Shown here piece by piece: positions 11,421 through 22,657 of a stretch of 64,000 nt of DNA (its first letter is position 1; each line of letters starts with the position of its first letter). The stretch is taken from assembly GCF_011386835.1 (NCBI RefSeq), contig NC_088800.1:51737439-51801438 (forward strand), read 5' to 3'. The DNA comes from Chrysemys picta bellii (taxonomy: Eukaryota; Chordata; Testudines; Emydidae). Position numbers and translations under genes: made by a program. The notes under the pieces were generated by a model. It saw only the letters and a program-made list of their open reading frames with translations, was not told the origin of the DNA and searched no databases.

Positions 11421-13070
11421 TCGATGCAGTCATTTCACTTTAGGCTTATTTGCTGCTTCTCAGACCTGAACTCTCAGATTTTAAACCAACTCCTAACATC
11501 TATGTATTGTAAAATCCCTATAACTATTTTGCTGAGAACGGCGTCAGATTTCCTGACTGAATTAGCAAATCTGAGGGGCAGAATATGATCAAAGCAGGGA
11601 GAAAAACTGAATACAGATGCTTTGTCTTCAAAGGTGTTGATTGAAATAAACAGAAGAGCTTCTTACGTGCTGATTGAAGAATTAAGAAGTGGCTGTAATG
11701 AGCAATTTAGGACCCAATCCTGCAAACCTTTCTCTCATGAGCTTCAATGGGGACACTGTACTTGCATGAGCACAGGCTGCAGGCCTGGGTCCTAACTGGC
11801 TTTTAACAGCTGAGGGCTGTCATGGAGGTCTGTGTAAAGACAGGGGAGATGGATGCAGTCAAATGCTTTAGCCCCCACCCTTCAGCTGCACCCAAGGGAC
11901 TAGCATCCAAGGAGCAGAGCTAGTAAGTTGGCCGTGAGAGTCTGTGCATATGCTGGTGATCTTCAGGCAAATTAGTTGGTTGACTGGAGAAAATAAAAGG
12001 AAATAAAGGCCCCATTAATGCATAAGGCAGAGGAAATGCTGTGGAGTCCCTGGCACATTCTCTTCTGTGGGACAGATAATGGAAGAAGACCAGGGGTATG
12101 TGTGTTTCACTCCTTTAACCCCTGGGTCCCGTCAGACCCGAATGGATCTTGGGGGAGATGCTGTACCACCTGGATTCCATGGGGTCCTGCACAGCATGGC
12201 CGATATACCAGCTGTGCAGCCAGAAGCTCTCCCTATCACAGCTGTTCACAACCAGGTGAGGTCCCGTAGTACAGAAGGGGGAACAGTCCAAGTTAAGACA
12301 GCTCCATGAGTCTGACAGCCGCTGCTCAATGGAGACTCCTGCGGAGCCAGTGCTCAGGATGGACGTTGGGGTGTATGGTGCCTCCATGCAGGGTTATGGA
12401 GGGGAGCACAAGACCCTGAACAAAAATATATTTTGGGAGGCAGCTGAGCTTCACTCCCCAGGGATACATCTACTGCAAACCATCCCTGCCCCCACGCTCT
12501 GGAGAAAGCCAATATTGGGACTTCCCCTAACACTCAAAGACACCCACTGGAAAAACCAAGGGATTGACTGGCTCTAAATGGCTGAAAGGTTCCCATGTGG
12601 AGAGGGCCGTGTCTCATTTGTGTACAAAGTCAATAGTCTCTTGTTTGTGTGACTCTTGAAAGGGGCCATGTTCAGATCAGGTCATAGCCGAGCCATTATG
12701 TGGTCTTTGGTCAATCCAAGGCATAACCCATAGGCCTCTTCTACAGTATTCACATGGAAGTGACACAGGCTTTGTCCCACCGGGAAGGCTATCTCTATTC
12801 ACTCTACACCATGGCACAGGAATACATGGGTGAAAACAGATTAGGTTCCTCTGGGCGCAAACCATTTAGTGCCCTCATCCAGTGAGATTAGAAAATGATT
12901 AATTTGAAACATAAAAGGAAATAGTTTTACATACAATGCATAATTAACCTGTGGAACTCACTGCAACAATGCATTTTTGAGGCCAGGGCCTTAGTGGGTT
13001 CACCCTAGAACACCCACGATCACATTAGATAAGATACAACATTGACAAGGGATGGTAGCTCTCATACTTC
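11420..13070. other. Intergenic stretch without recognised genes
   Basis: I see only short repeat fragments (e.g. AATCCTGCAAACCTTTCTCT at 11716). Open frames at 12.0-12.6 kb look random. Confidence 0.45.
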
Positions 13071-13079
13071 AGAGACTGA

Positions 13080-13378
13080 GGCCATGTCTGCACTACAGGC
13101 ACTATAGCAGCATAGCTATGGCACCATAGCTATGCTAGCGTAATCCTCTAGTATAGATGCAGCCCACAGTGATGGAAGGGGTTTTCCCATCACTGTAGGA
13201 ATCTCACCTCCCCCAGCAATGGTCGCTAGTTCAGCAGAAGCATTCTTCCGTCAATTTAGCAGTGTTGGCTCTATGTGTTAGGTCAGTCGGGCTAGGTGGC
13301 TCGAGGGGTGTGTGTGGATTTTTCACACCCCTGAGTGATGTAGCTATGGCAACCTAAATTTTAAGTGTAGACCAGGCC
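13080..13378. mobile_element. Harbinger-type MITE (299 bp)
   Basis: Ends GGCCATGTCTGCACTACAG and AAGTGTAGACCAGGCC are inverted and match the ends of the 21.9-kb Harbinger transposon. Flanking trinucleotides are TGA and CAA, so the TWA duplication is decayed. Confidence 0.78.
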
Positions 13379-14049
13379 CAAGACAACCTCTAACTGATGG
13401 GGCTGAGAAAGAAAATTCTCCTATGGGAGTTTCTTCCATAATTGTCCACTGTGGAGTTTCTTTCACCTTCCTCTGAAGTAGCTATGTGGGCCATTCTCAG
13501 AGACTGAACAGGATGGACCACTGGTCTACCTTGAAGTAGCAATTCCCTCTGTCAAATGTTAATCACCAAAATGCTGGCTCTGAAATATGATGCCCTAAGC
13601 CGCTCTGTACGCTGTAAGGAAATGTCATTTCATGTGTCTGCCCCTCTCTGCTGTTGACGACAGGTCCCCAGTCCAGGATCTTCGTCACACATTGCAAAGG
13701 TCAGTGTGGTACATTTGGCCTGAGGCAGGTTGGGAGCTATGGAAAAGTGCATGGTAAACACCAGATTCCTTCCAACTCCAATCTGAGTTAAATAATCAAA
13801 AGAAGGACTTTACCATTCTGTGTTTACACAGCAGAATCCTGCTGCTGGCTCGTTTCCTGCTGTCCCCAGGAAGACTAAAAATCCCCAGTGGAATTCAGTC
13901 CGGGCTGGAATAACAACTTGCAGAATCAGTAATGACTTTCAGAGCCCCAAATTACTGAAAGGGGGCAGAAATTAGTAGCCATAATATTCTGCACTTCCCT
14001 TTCGTTTGAGGATCTTGAAGGTGGGCTGAATATTATCATCCTTATTTTA

Positions 14050-14165
14050 GCTATGGGGAAACGGAGGTACAGCGAGTTGCCCAAGGTCACACAATGAATC
14101 AGTGGCAAAGCTAGGAACCAGGTCTCCTAAACTCCCACGCTCTTGTTCTAACCACTAGATGATGT
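14050..14165 (-). repeat. MIR-type SINE fragment
   Basis: The minus-strand MIR core: GGGAAACGGAGGTACAGCGA, TGCCCAAGGTCACACAATGA, then GTTCTAACCACTAGATG. Confidence 0.75.
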
Positions 14166-15528
14166 CTCCCCTGGTCCCACTGTTGGAAAAGGCTATCCAG
14201 GGGAATACAAGGCCCCCCCATGCCATCCAGCATTTCTTGTGCCCCAGGTCAGACCCGGTTTAAAGACAGTTTCCAGTTCGGACTTGACAAGAAGCTGCTT
14301 AGTCATTGGACTTTTCATCAGGTGTGGCCTGCCTTTGCCTCACAGGACATCCAGGTTCCAGGGTGACCTTGGGCATTCCTGCTTCTCTAGCCAGTGAGGG
14401 CTGGGACTCTGGGAGCACTGCAGTACTGACACCTCTCTACAGGAGAATGTTAATTTCCCTGTGCCCTTGGATGCCTGCGAGTGACTGGCATGTGCAGCAT
14501 TGCAGCCACCACCCTTTCTGGCTGCAATTAAGGCAGGCAGCACAGCCCAGAGCTGCCCTGTAGGGCAGGGTGCATGGGTACACAGAGAAGCAGAGACCGA
14601 TTGCAATGAAGGGAGGGGGCTGCCAACGATCAGGATTCGGAACAGCTCTCATCTCAAATTGCTGACCCAGATCCTCAAAGGTGTTACATGCCTAACTCCC
14701 ATTGCCTAAGCCACTGCTTATGGGAATGGGAGGTTGTAATATAGAAGGAGGTGCCCCACATGCCCCTGTTGGTCTGGGTAGGACAAAGGGGAAGCAAAGC
14801 CCTTTCTCAGCTAGCCAAAGTCCACCATCAATGGCAACCCACGAGTATGTGCGTATTCCTGCCTTTATTTCATATGAGATCTTGTGTTCTGAAGCGCAGA
14901 ATGAGGAGCTGCAGGGGTTTCCCTTGGCCTGACGGAGCATGCAGCTGGGGCGACATGCAACCTCTGGAGTCCTCCGGCCCCGTCACTCCTGTCCCTCGGG
15001 CTCACGTGATCGTGCAGCTCATGGCCAGGAAGGTCGAGAGCTGAGTGAAAGACACTTGGATTCACTCAACAGGCTCGGGGTGGAGGGATGAGCTCGGGAG
15101 CAGTGTCTGACGCCAGCAATGGCAGTAAGGCGCTGTAAGACAGCGTGTACTGATAGGGAGGATCAAGGTCTCTGTATTGAACATTCATTCAGTGTCCTTC
15201 TAACTGAGCTACTCTTACTAATGCTCCCCAGTGCATTGGTTCCCAAACTTTTCGGCATCAGGCCCACTTTTTAATTTTTGAGAAACCCTCATGCCCCCCA
15301 CCTCTCTACCATCATCCAACCCCCCTTTTAACAAATTCAATTTGTAATTTAAAATTTAAAATAAACACAAAAACTTGGTATAAATTTTTTTATTTAAAAT
15401 TTAAAATAAGCACAAATAGTTTTTCTTGGCACAAAAATTTAATAAAAATGTAATTTAAAATGAGAAATAGCATAAACAAAACAAATGTAATGTGAAGGAT
15501 TTACTTCATGCATTTACTTCATGAAATC

Positions 15529-17232
15529 CTAGGTTTGAAAGATGAAAGTGCGCAACGCAAATGGTTTTCGACATCCAGTCGATTCCTTTGTTTTGTTTTT
15601 ATTATGACTAAACTTGAAAAAGCTTTTTTCACAGTGGTACATTGACGAAAATGGAAGAATAATACGTAGCGCTTCTTTTCCAACTTTCGGGTAAATTGGG
15701 AAATATTTTCTCCAAAATTCCTCCAGGCTTAAGTTTTCAAAAATATCTTTCGCACGTGAATATTTCGTACTTCGCATATTTCATTTTGAGTGCTTGTTCT
15801 TGCAATACTTCTGGCAACGAATCGACATCAACGTTGAACAGATTACGTGTTAATTTATGAACGGGGTTGCCAGAAAAGTTTTCTGGAAAATAGCAGATGA
15901 ATTTGTCAGCAAGGCAGTCCAGATGAAACACAATTTTGTTCTTTGCATCCTCTTTACAAAGTTCTTGGAAACCTTCATTTTCAGCAAGGGATGAAAATGT
16001 TGGAAAAAATGAAAAGTTAGGCATCTGAGCTTGCATTTGACGTTTCCAAAGCTTGATTTTTTCCATCAATGCTTTGATGGCATCGTGGTGCACTATAATG
16101 TTTGCAGCATTGTTTCCTTGCAGCTTCAAATTGAGATTGTTCAAAGATTCAGAAATGTCCATGAGGTATGCCTTCTTTTTTCTGTTGCTTGAGGAAAATT
16201 TCCACTTTGTCTTTCAGTTCAAATAATCTCAAAAGCATGTTCCCTTTGGAAAGCCATCGTACCTCTGTGTGAAACAAAATAATTTTATGATTCGCTCCCA
16301 AATCCGCGCAAAGAACTGCAAAAAGTCTCATATTCTTCACAAAATTGATGGCCAAATCCACGAGTCACATAGGTCACCTGGAAGGGTTTTTGCAGCCAAC
16401 GCTTGTCTGTGTATGACGCAGTGAGTCGTGGTTACAGGTGGATTTTTTTTCTTTCACCAATGTCACCAATCCAGAACGACAGCCAAGCATCGCTGGAGCA
16501 CCGTCTGTGTATACACCAACCAGTTTTTCCCATGGAAGTCCATTTTCTTCAAAAAAGTTGGAAACCATTTTCATAACATCAGAAGCCTTTGATGTGGTTG
16601 TCAATTCCTTCGAAAAAAGCAGTTCTTCTTTCACAGTTCCATCGTTAATGACTCAAACGTAGACGAGCAACTGACAGCATTGTGCTACATCAGTGGTATC
16701 GTCGTACTGAATTGCGAAAAAAGGAGAAGCTTTCACTGCCTCCACAACTTGAAGTTTTAGATCTTTTGCCATGTCATCGATGCAGCGTTTCACAGAACTG
16801 TCGGAAAGCGAAATTTCCAATACTTTTTTCTTGCTTTTGGCACCAAGCACAGTATCAGCTGCTTTCAACAAGCAAGGCTTCACAAGAGTTTCTCCTATTA
16901 TGTGCACTTTCTTGGTTTTAGTGATGAGCAATGACAGTTCATAAGATGCTTCTACCACTTTGGCTGATGCTTGATGAAAAGCTCCAGTAGTGTCCAGCTT
17001 CATGAGTTTTAAATTTTGAAGTTTAGCAGCAAAAAACTCTTTTGGTTTTTTCTTTCAAAGCGCTGTGGTTCTTTGTCAAGTGTCGCTCAAGACAACTAGG
17101 TCTCAAGGTATCATTGCTGACAACTGTGTGGCATACTACACATTGAGGATGATCAATCCCATTTTTTTCCATGACGTTGAAACCAAACTTCATGTAATCT
17201 TCATCGTACTTCCATTTCTTAATCGCAGCCAT
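15529..17232 (-). pseudogene. hAT transposase (ZBED5/SCAND3-like) with several frameshifts
   Basis: Reading minus-strand pieces in order: 17232-17023 carries a BED zinc finger (CVVCHTVVSN, then RHLTKNH). 17003-16653 contains FFAIQYDDTTDVAQCCQLLV, the catalytic-domain start. 16634-16374 contains GVYTDGAPAMLGCRSGLVTL, 16361-16149 FHTEVRWLSKGNMLLRLFEL, and 16162-15737 and 15777-15529 the C-terminal dimerisation region. Consecutive pieces lie in different frames, so the gene is dead. Signature residues match the host-domesticated ZBED5/GTF2IRD2-like hAT group. Confidence 0.88.
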
Positions 17233-17799
17233 AATATACTAATAAAAAAAATCTATAAAAATAATTTTCCTGATTCGTGAGTAATAACGGACGCAAGTTA
17301 ATTTGAGTTATTGTGAATGTTTATTTACTACTACTATTATGTAGGGATGCATGCTGCTCTCTATATACCCCACCACCAGTCCGGCAAGTAGCCGGCCTTG
17401 CGCGGTGAGTGGTGGAGGTAACCACTCCCACGATAGAACAGTCTCAAACACTCTCGCAAGTGAGCTAGGAAGTTTTAAAAAGTTCCATTGCTTTCTACAT
17501 CATTCTTCAGCCCCCTCACCAACCGAAACGGCACTCCTACACGTCGAAAGGCAAAAAAATAAAAAATATTAGCATTTTGTGGTATGAAATTTGAAAACAT
17601 TGCAGTTATATACTTTTATTTATAGTTGTATTTTTATTATTATTGTACTTTATGTTATACCTTTATAGGCCTGTAATTGGACAATTTTATGAATAGTTAT
17701 TATGTGTACAGAATATGTATAATTTATTGTCTGTTGGTCTATTACAGAGTTGGGAAAAGTTTTTGGCCCGAGGGCCACATTGGGGTTGCGAAACCGTAT

Positions 17800-18350
17800 G
17801 GAGGGCCGGGTAGGGAAGGCTGTGCCTCCCCAAACAGCCTGGCCCCTGCCCCCTATCCACCCCCTCCCACTTCCCGCTGCCTGACTGCCCCCCTCAGAAC
17901 TCCCGACCCATCCAACCTCCCCTGATCCTTGTCCCCTGACCGCCCCCTCCCAGGACCCCATGCCCCTAATCACCCCCCCCCCGGGACTCCACTCCCTATC
18001 CAACCCCTCCCCACTCCTTGTCCCCTGACTGCCCCCTCCCAGGACCCCACCCTCTATCCAACCACCCCCCCCGCTCCTTGTCCCCTGAACGCCCCCTCAT
18101 GGGACCCCCTGCCCTCCTGGGACCCCACCCCATCCAACCCCCCCTTCTCCCTGTCTCCTGACTGCCCCTATCCACACCCCCGCCCCCTGACAGGCCCCCC
18201 AGGACTCCCACGCCTATCCAACCCCCCCGCTCCCTGTCTCCTGACTGCCCCCCCGCAACCTCTGCCCCATCCAACTGCTCCCTGTCCCCTGACTGCCCCC
18301 CGGGATCTCCTGCCCCTTATCCAACCCCCCCTCACTCCCCGCCCCCTTAC
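17800..18350 (-). repeat. G-rich minisatellite (C-rich on the plus strand) inside the hAT element
   Basis: On the minus strand, units around GGGGGCAGTCAGGGGACAAG, GGGGTTGGATGGG and GGGTCCTGGGAGGG recur with a period of about 60-75 bp. The same words occur at 9.4-10.1 kb and 30.8-31.3 kb in other elements. Confidence 0.75.
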
Positions 18351-18571
18351 CAGGCCACTCAGAGCGGCAGGACTGGCTTATTGGAAAGCCTGGGAGGTGG
18401 GTGGGTGCAAGCTGCGCTGCCCCCGCACGGCGGCATAACTGCAGGGGAGGGGGGACAGCAGGGGAGGGACCGGGGGCTAGCCTCCCCTGCCGGGAGCTCA
18501 AGGGCTGGGCAGCCTCGCGCCCCCCTTGGAATTTCTTCATGCCCCCCAGTTTGGGAACCAGTGCTCTAGTG

Positions 18572-18675
18572 CATAAGACATTGACCTGGGAGAGCTGGGT
18601 TCAGCTCCCTGCTGTTCCATACCCATAGACATGCTGGGTGATTGGGGCAAGTCTCCTAGGCCCAGAGTCTCAAAG
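18572..18675 (+). repeat. MIR-like SINE fragment abutting the hAT target site
   Basis: CATTGACCTGGGAGAGCTGG and GGTTCAGCTCCCTGCTGTTC resemble the MIR 5' half. It is truncated exactly where the hAT element ends. Confidence 0.45.
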
Positions 18676-19704
18676 GTATCTAAGCATTAAAATCAATGGG
18701 AGTTAGGTGCCTAAATAACTCTAATGATCTGAGTGTTGGTCTATCTGTGCCCCACTGCCCTATCACCCTTACAGATGTCACCCGGCTAAAATCCACTGAG
18801 TGTGAGGTGCCCAGATCCTACAGCAAAGGGGCCAGGTAAGTACATAACTATGGACAAACTGGGGCATCTGGGTAGGGGCTGGAGGCAGGGCGGGGTTGGA
18901 CAAAACTCCCTACAGAGCGTGCTCCATCAAGCCTTCGCCAGGGAGAAGGTGCGAGTGGGCTGACTCCGTTTGTTTTTTGGGGAGTGAGGTGGTGAGTTTT
19001 TATCCATCTTGTTAGGAATTGGTTTACTTTGATGCCCAGACACCCAGAGGCGCCTCCCGAACACTCCACAAGAGTGGGGAAGAAACAGCCCCACGCTGAT
19101 GACTAAAGTGGACAATACCCGTTGCTGTGTGTGTATTTAGATGGTACATTGCCAACTGTTGCAAAGGACAAAAGGTAGTCGCTTACTGCGTCACATCCAG
19201 CACTCAATCCCCATTAGGGGGGCAGAGGGGGGAGCAAGCTTTGTCCAGGGCAGCCTTTGGAGCTCCCAGACTAGTCCATAATGCAAAGGGATCAATAAAG
19301 GAGAATGAGACGTTGGCACCAAGGCATATGAAATACCATCACTTTAGGAGCCTGGCTCAATGAGAGCTCAGTATGTTCTCTTGAGCCAGATGCCAAGAAG
19401 AAGCCCAGGAACAGGCCAGAGGTTGCTGGGGATTACAAACCACTCCCACCAGAAATGCACCAAGGAGACGTCAGGCTGGATCGATGATATAACAGAGCTG
19501 GCAAAGTGAGAGTGGAACAGCAAAGAGTTAGTCTGCAGCCCTGATCCTGTGTATTCTACATCTCTGCTCCTCCCAGGCCATGCCCCGCTCTGCACTGTAA
19601 TGGAAGCTGAACACATTTAGCATCTCCCAGGAGGCACTCTGCTCCCCCAGGGGTAGGCCCTAACATGACAGAGTCAAAAACATCTCTGCTGATTTTCCTG
19701 CCTA

Positions 19705-20970
19705 AGGGCACTGTGACATACTATACCTTGGGGTAGCTTCTTGTAACCCCCATATTCCTCATTTATATATAACTGTGATATTGCATATAAAGCAGGCCAT
19801 ATGAGGTATCAGGGGAAAGGATAGGATCTGCTGAAAGTCATTTTTCAGTCTAAATATGTATATCATTACTGTGTATGAAGTTATGAAAATTGGGTTATAT
19901 GGTTGTCATTAAAATATTCTGTGGGTTTGGGAGGCACCCAGATACTAGCTCTCCAGAGACAATGACAAGGGAGGTAATCAACACCCAGGTGGGCGCTGAG
20001 CAGCAGACATCACCAGCCATTGTCCAGTAGGGGAGCTACAATTCAATGACTCACCTTCATAAGGCCACACCAGGGGAATTGCTCAACCATGACTGAGGAC
20101 TCAGCAATGCCCACCAGACATGCCTGGACATGTGTTCTCCAAGCACGTGGACTGAGGGTATAAAACAGAACACAGGGGGCCCATGCTTCGCCTTTCTCCT
20201 GCCCCCACCTATGCTGCAAGCAACAAAGACACTCAAAAGAAGACTGAAGACTCCAACAGAAGAGATGGGCCCAGGTTTAAGGGACAAACCTGTATATTTA
20301 GGACTGCAATATCCAGTGGAGTGAGAAAAACTGCTTAATAGATGTTGTCCAGTCTAATACGGTTGAGAGTTTAGACTGCGTGCTTATTTTTTATTTTCTT
20401 TTGGTAACTACTCTGACTTTTTGCCTATCACTTATAATCTCTTAAAATCTATCTTTTGTCATCAATAAATTTGTTTTACTGTTTATCTTTACCAGTGAAT
20501 TTGTATGAAGTGTGTGGTAAAACTGCTCAGGGTACAAAGGCTAGTGTATATCCATTTTCCATTGATGAAGTGATGAACCAATTAATAAATTTGCACTGAT
20601 CAAGATGAGCAGTGCAAGATGGTATATTCCTTAGGTACAGTGCTGGGAGCTGGGGGAATCTGGCCGGTGCCTTTCCCTGTGTGCTTCATGAGTGGCTCTG
20701 GGAGCATTCATGCAATCTAGCTGGGTGTGGGGCTCCACATGCTGTTGTGCTAAGTGATAACAGGGCCTGGAGGGGTTTGCCCCTTGTCACTAGCAAAGCA
20801 TTGTGAGAGACAGCCCAAGCTGGAGAGTTAAGGGAGTACAACAGTCCCAGGCTGCACCCCGGGGATCCCATCACAGGCACAATCCTGCTCCCAGCCAGTG
20901 GGAGCCCTGGCTGTGGAAAGTCAGTGCAAGCAGATTTGGGGCCCATATAGAGTTAGGGATTGTTGGTTCC
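19705..20970 (+). repeat. LTR-like interspersed repeat
   Basis: It begins TGTGACATACTATACCTTGG, has a TATA box (TATAAAA, 20159-20165) and an AATAAA signal (20464-20469) about 300 bp downstream, the spacing expected in a solo LTR. No coding remnants and no clear target duplication were seen, so the borders and class are uncertain. Confidence 0.45.
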
Positions 20971-21084
20971 CTTGCCACCTGCTGACAGCAACACCACCAA
21001 GGTATAATGTTCCTACCCACCCTGCTCAGATCTAGGGGTCAGTGATGGCATCACATGTTGCCAGGGCTTGACAGATAGGGGAAG

Positions 21085-21290
21085 ATAGAACTGAGGGGTA
21101 AAGCGGCAGACTGAAAACCAGAACTCCTGGGTTCTCTTCCTGCCACTGACTCCCTAACTGATCTTTAGAAAGTCACTTAATTCATCTGTGCCTCAAGTTT
21201 CCCCAGAAAAGCATGCCTGTTTGGTAAGCTGTTCTGAGCTCCTCGGGGGGGCTGCACTATGCAAGGCCCTCCATCTTAACCATTAAATAG
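21085..21290 (+). repeat. MIR-type SINE
   Basis: The plus-strand MIR: GGGTAAAGCGGCAGACTGAA, TCCTGGGTTCTCTTCCTGCC, AAGTCACTTAATTCATCTGT, GCCTCAAGTTTCCCC. Confidence 0.65.
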
Positions 21291-21299
21291 TTACTTTCA

Positions 21300-21857
21300 A
21301 CAGCTGGCCCGCTAGTGTGCTCAGGCCTGTAGCGGTGCAACAACTCACCGGCGCGGCGCCTCCTGCTGTTCATCCCAGGAATTAGCTCTTTCCAGCCTGG
21401 AGCGCCCTCTGCAGGCTGGTGTCTCACCTGCCGCTGGCCCCATGTCCCTCCCAGACCCCGGTGCCCTTTGCCCAGGGGTTCTGCCTACCACAGTACCCCT
21501 CACTCTGGGTCTCCCTCCCAGGGGAACCCCTAACCCCCTATCCCCACCTTGCCTCAGTGGCTACTGCCAGTCTCCATCTAGCCCCCGCTCCCTGGGGCAG
21601 ACAGCAGTCTGCTAACCACTCATCATTGGCAAGGGGGGTTGGACCAGCTGCCTCTGCCTATATCTGGGCTGCCCCTCTGCAGCCCTAGTACCCTTTTGTG
21701 GGCCCTTAACTCAGCCTGCAGCCTGGGGCTTTGCTAGGCTGGAGCTCCCTGGCTCCCTTTGCCCTTCCCCAGCACTGCGCCACCCTAGATACCCTTCTCA
21801 GCTTCCCAGGCAGCCAGGTCCTTCTCTCTCTAGGAAGCTAGAGAGAGTGTTCATGTC
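21300..21857. repeat. Older repeat split by the Harbinger element, left part
   Basis: GC-rich sequence (from GCTCAGGCCTGTAGCGGTG) is interrupted at 21857. Text resembling its continuation (GGCCCTCAGCCGTCTTATAG, AGCTGTGGCCTGATTGGGG) resumes at 26347-26520 on the other side of the transposon. I recognise this as a common turtle repeat; the class is uncertain, possibly LTR. Confidence 0.4.
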
Positions 21858-22189
21858 TCAGAGTAAGTCTACAGTACGAAATTAATTCAAAGTTATTTTA
21901 TTCGAATTTCCAGAATTGAGTTCATACATTTGATGTTATGTGTCCCCACTAAAGCGCGTGAATTCGGCGGAGTGCGTCCACAGTACCAAGGCTAGCATTG
22001 AATGTCGGAGCGGTGCACTGTGGTAGCTATCCCACAGTTCCCGCAGTCTCTGCCGCTGGAATTGTGGGTTAAGCTCCCAGTGCATGATGGGGCAAAAACA
22101 TTCTCACGGGTTTTTCTGGGTATGTGCCGTCACTCGCTCCTCCCTCCGTGAAAGCTATGGTAGACGCCATGCTGCCAGCAGACGGTGCA

Positions 22190-22580
22190 GCACGTTCTCC
22201 TCGTATGTTGAATCCACTTCGAATGTCCTTGGCCATCGTGAACAGAGCCGCACAGCTTCCGCTGCTTTCTTCAGATTGTCTGTGCTGGGCTCCCGTGGAA
22301 GCTACAGAAGGCAACAATTTCCCGCCATTTCTCGGCCATCGTGAACAGAGCCGCACAGCTTCCGCCACAAACTCTGCTCACGCTTCCGCCGCAAACTCTG
22401 CTCTCTCTGCTTTTTCCATGTTGTCGGTCCTGGGCTCCCGTGGAAGCTACAGAAGGCAACAATTCCCTGCTGTTTCTCGCCCATCATGAACAGAGCCGCA
22501 CAGACTATCTGGAGAAAGTGGCGGAAGCTGTCCTGGGCTCCCATGGAAGCTACAGAAGACAACCATTTACCGCCTTTTAT
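22190..22580 (+). repeat. Subterminal tandem repeats in the Harbinger 5' region
   Basis: Units containing CTGGGCTCCCGTGGAAGCTA, CAGAAGGCAACAATTTCC and GGCCATCGTGAACAGAGCCG recur three to four times with spacing of about 100-130 bp. The unit length varies. Confidence 0.75.
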
Positions 22581-22657
22581 CGGCCATCTTGAATCGAACA
22601 GCTCATTTCGCTCCCTTTTTCAAGGATTAGCCGTACAGGCGCCATTGCGCGGCAAAC

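Larger units (their letters stand above)
15234..18563. mobile_element. Decayed autonomous hAT transposon (3.3 kb)
   Basis: Inverted ends CATTGGTTCCCAAACTTTTC (15234) and CAGTTTGGGAACCAGTG (to 18563) are flanked by CCCCAGTG and CTCTAGTG, 6 of 8 matching. It encodes a ZBED5/Buster-like transposase on the minus strand. The right third (17750-18350) holds a fragment beginning GGGAAAAGTTTTTGGCCCGA, which resembles the end of another hAT family, plus a C-rich minisatellite. Confidence 0.8.

Noticed and set aside
15529..17232. A functional ZBED-type host gene
   Set aside because: Its coding pieces are in different frames and lie within recognisable hAT ends with a decayed duplication, so it is a dead transposase.
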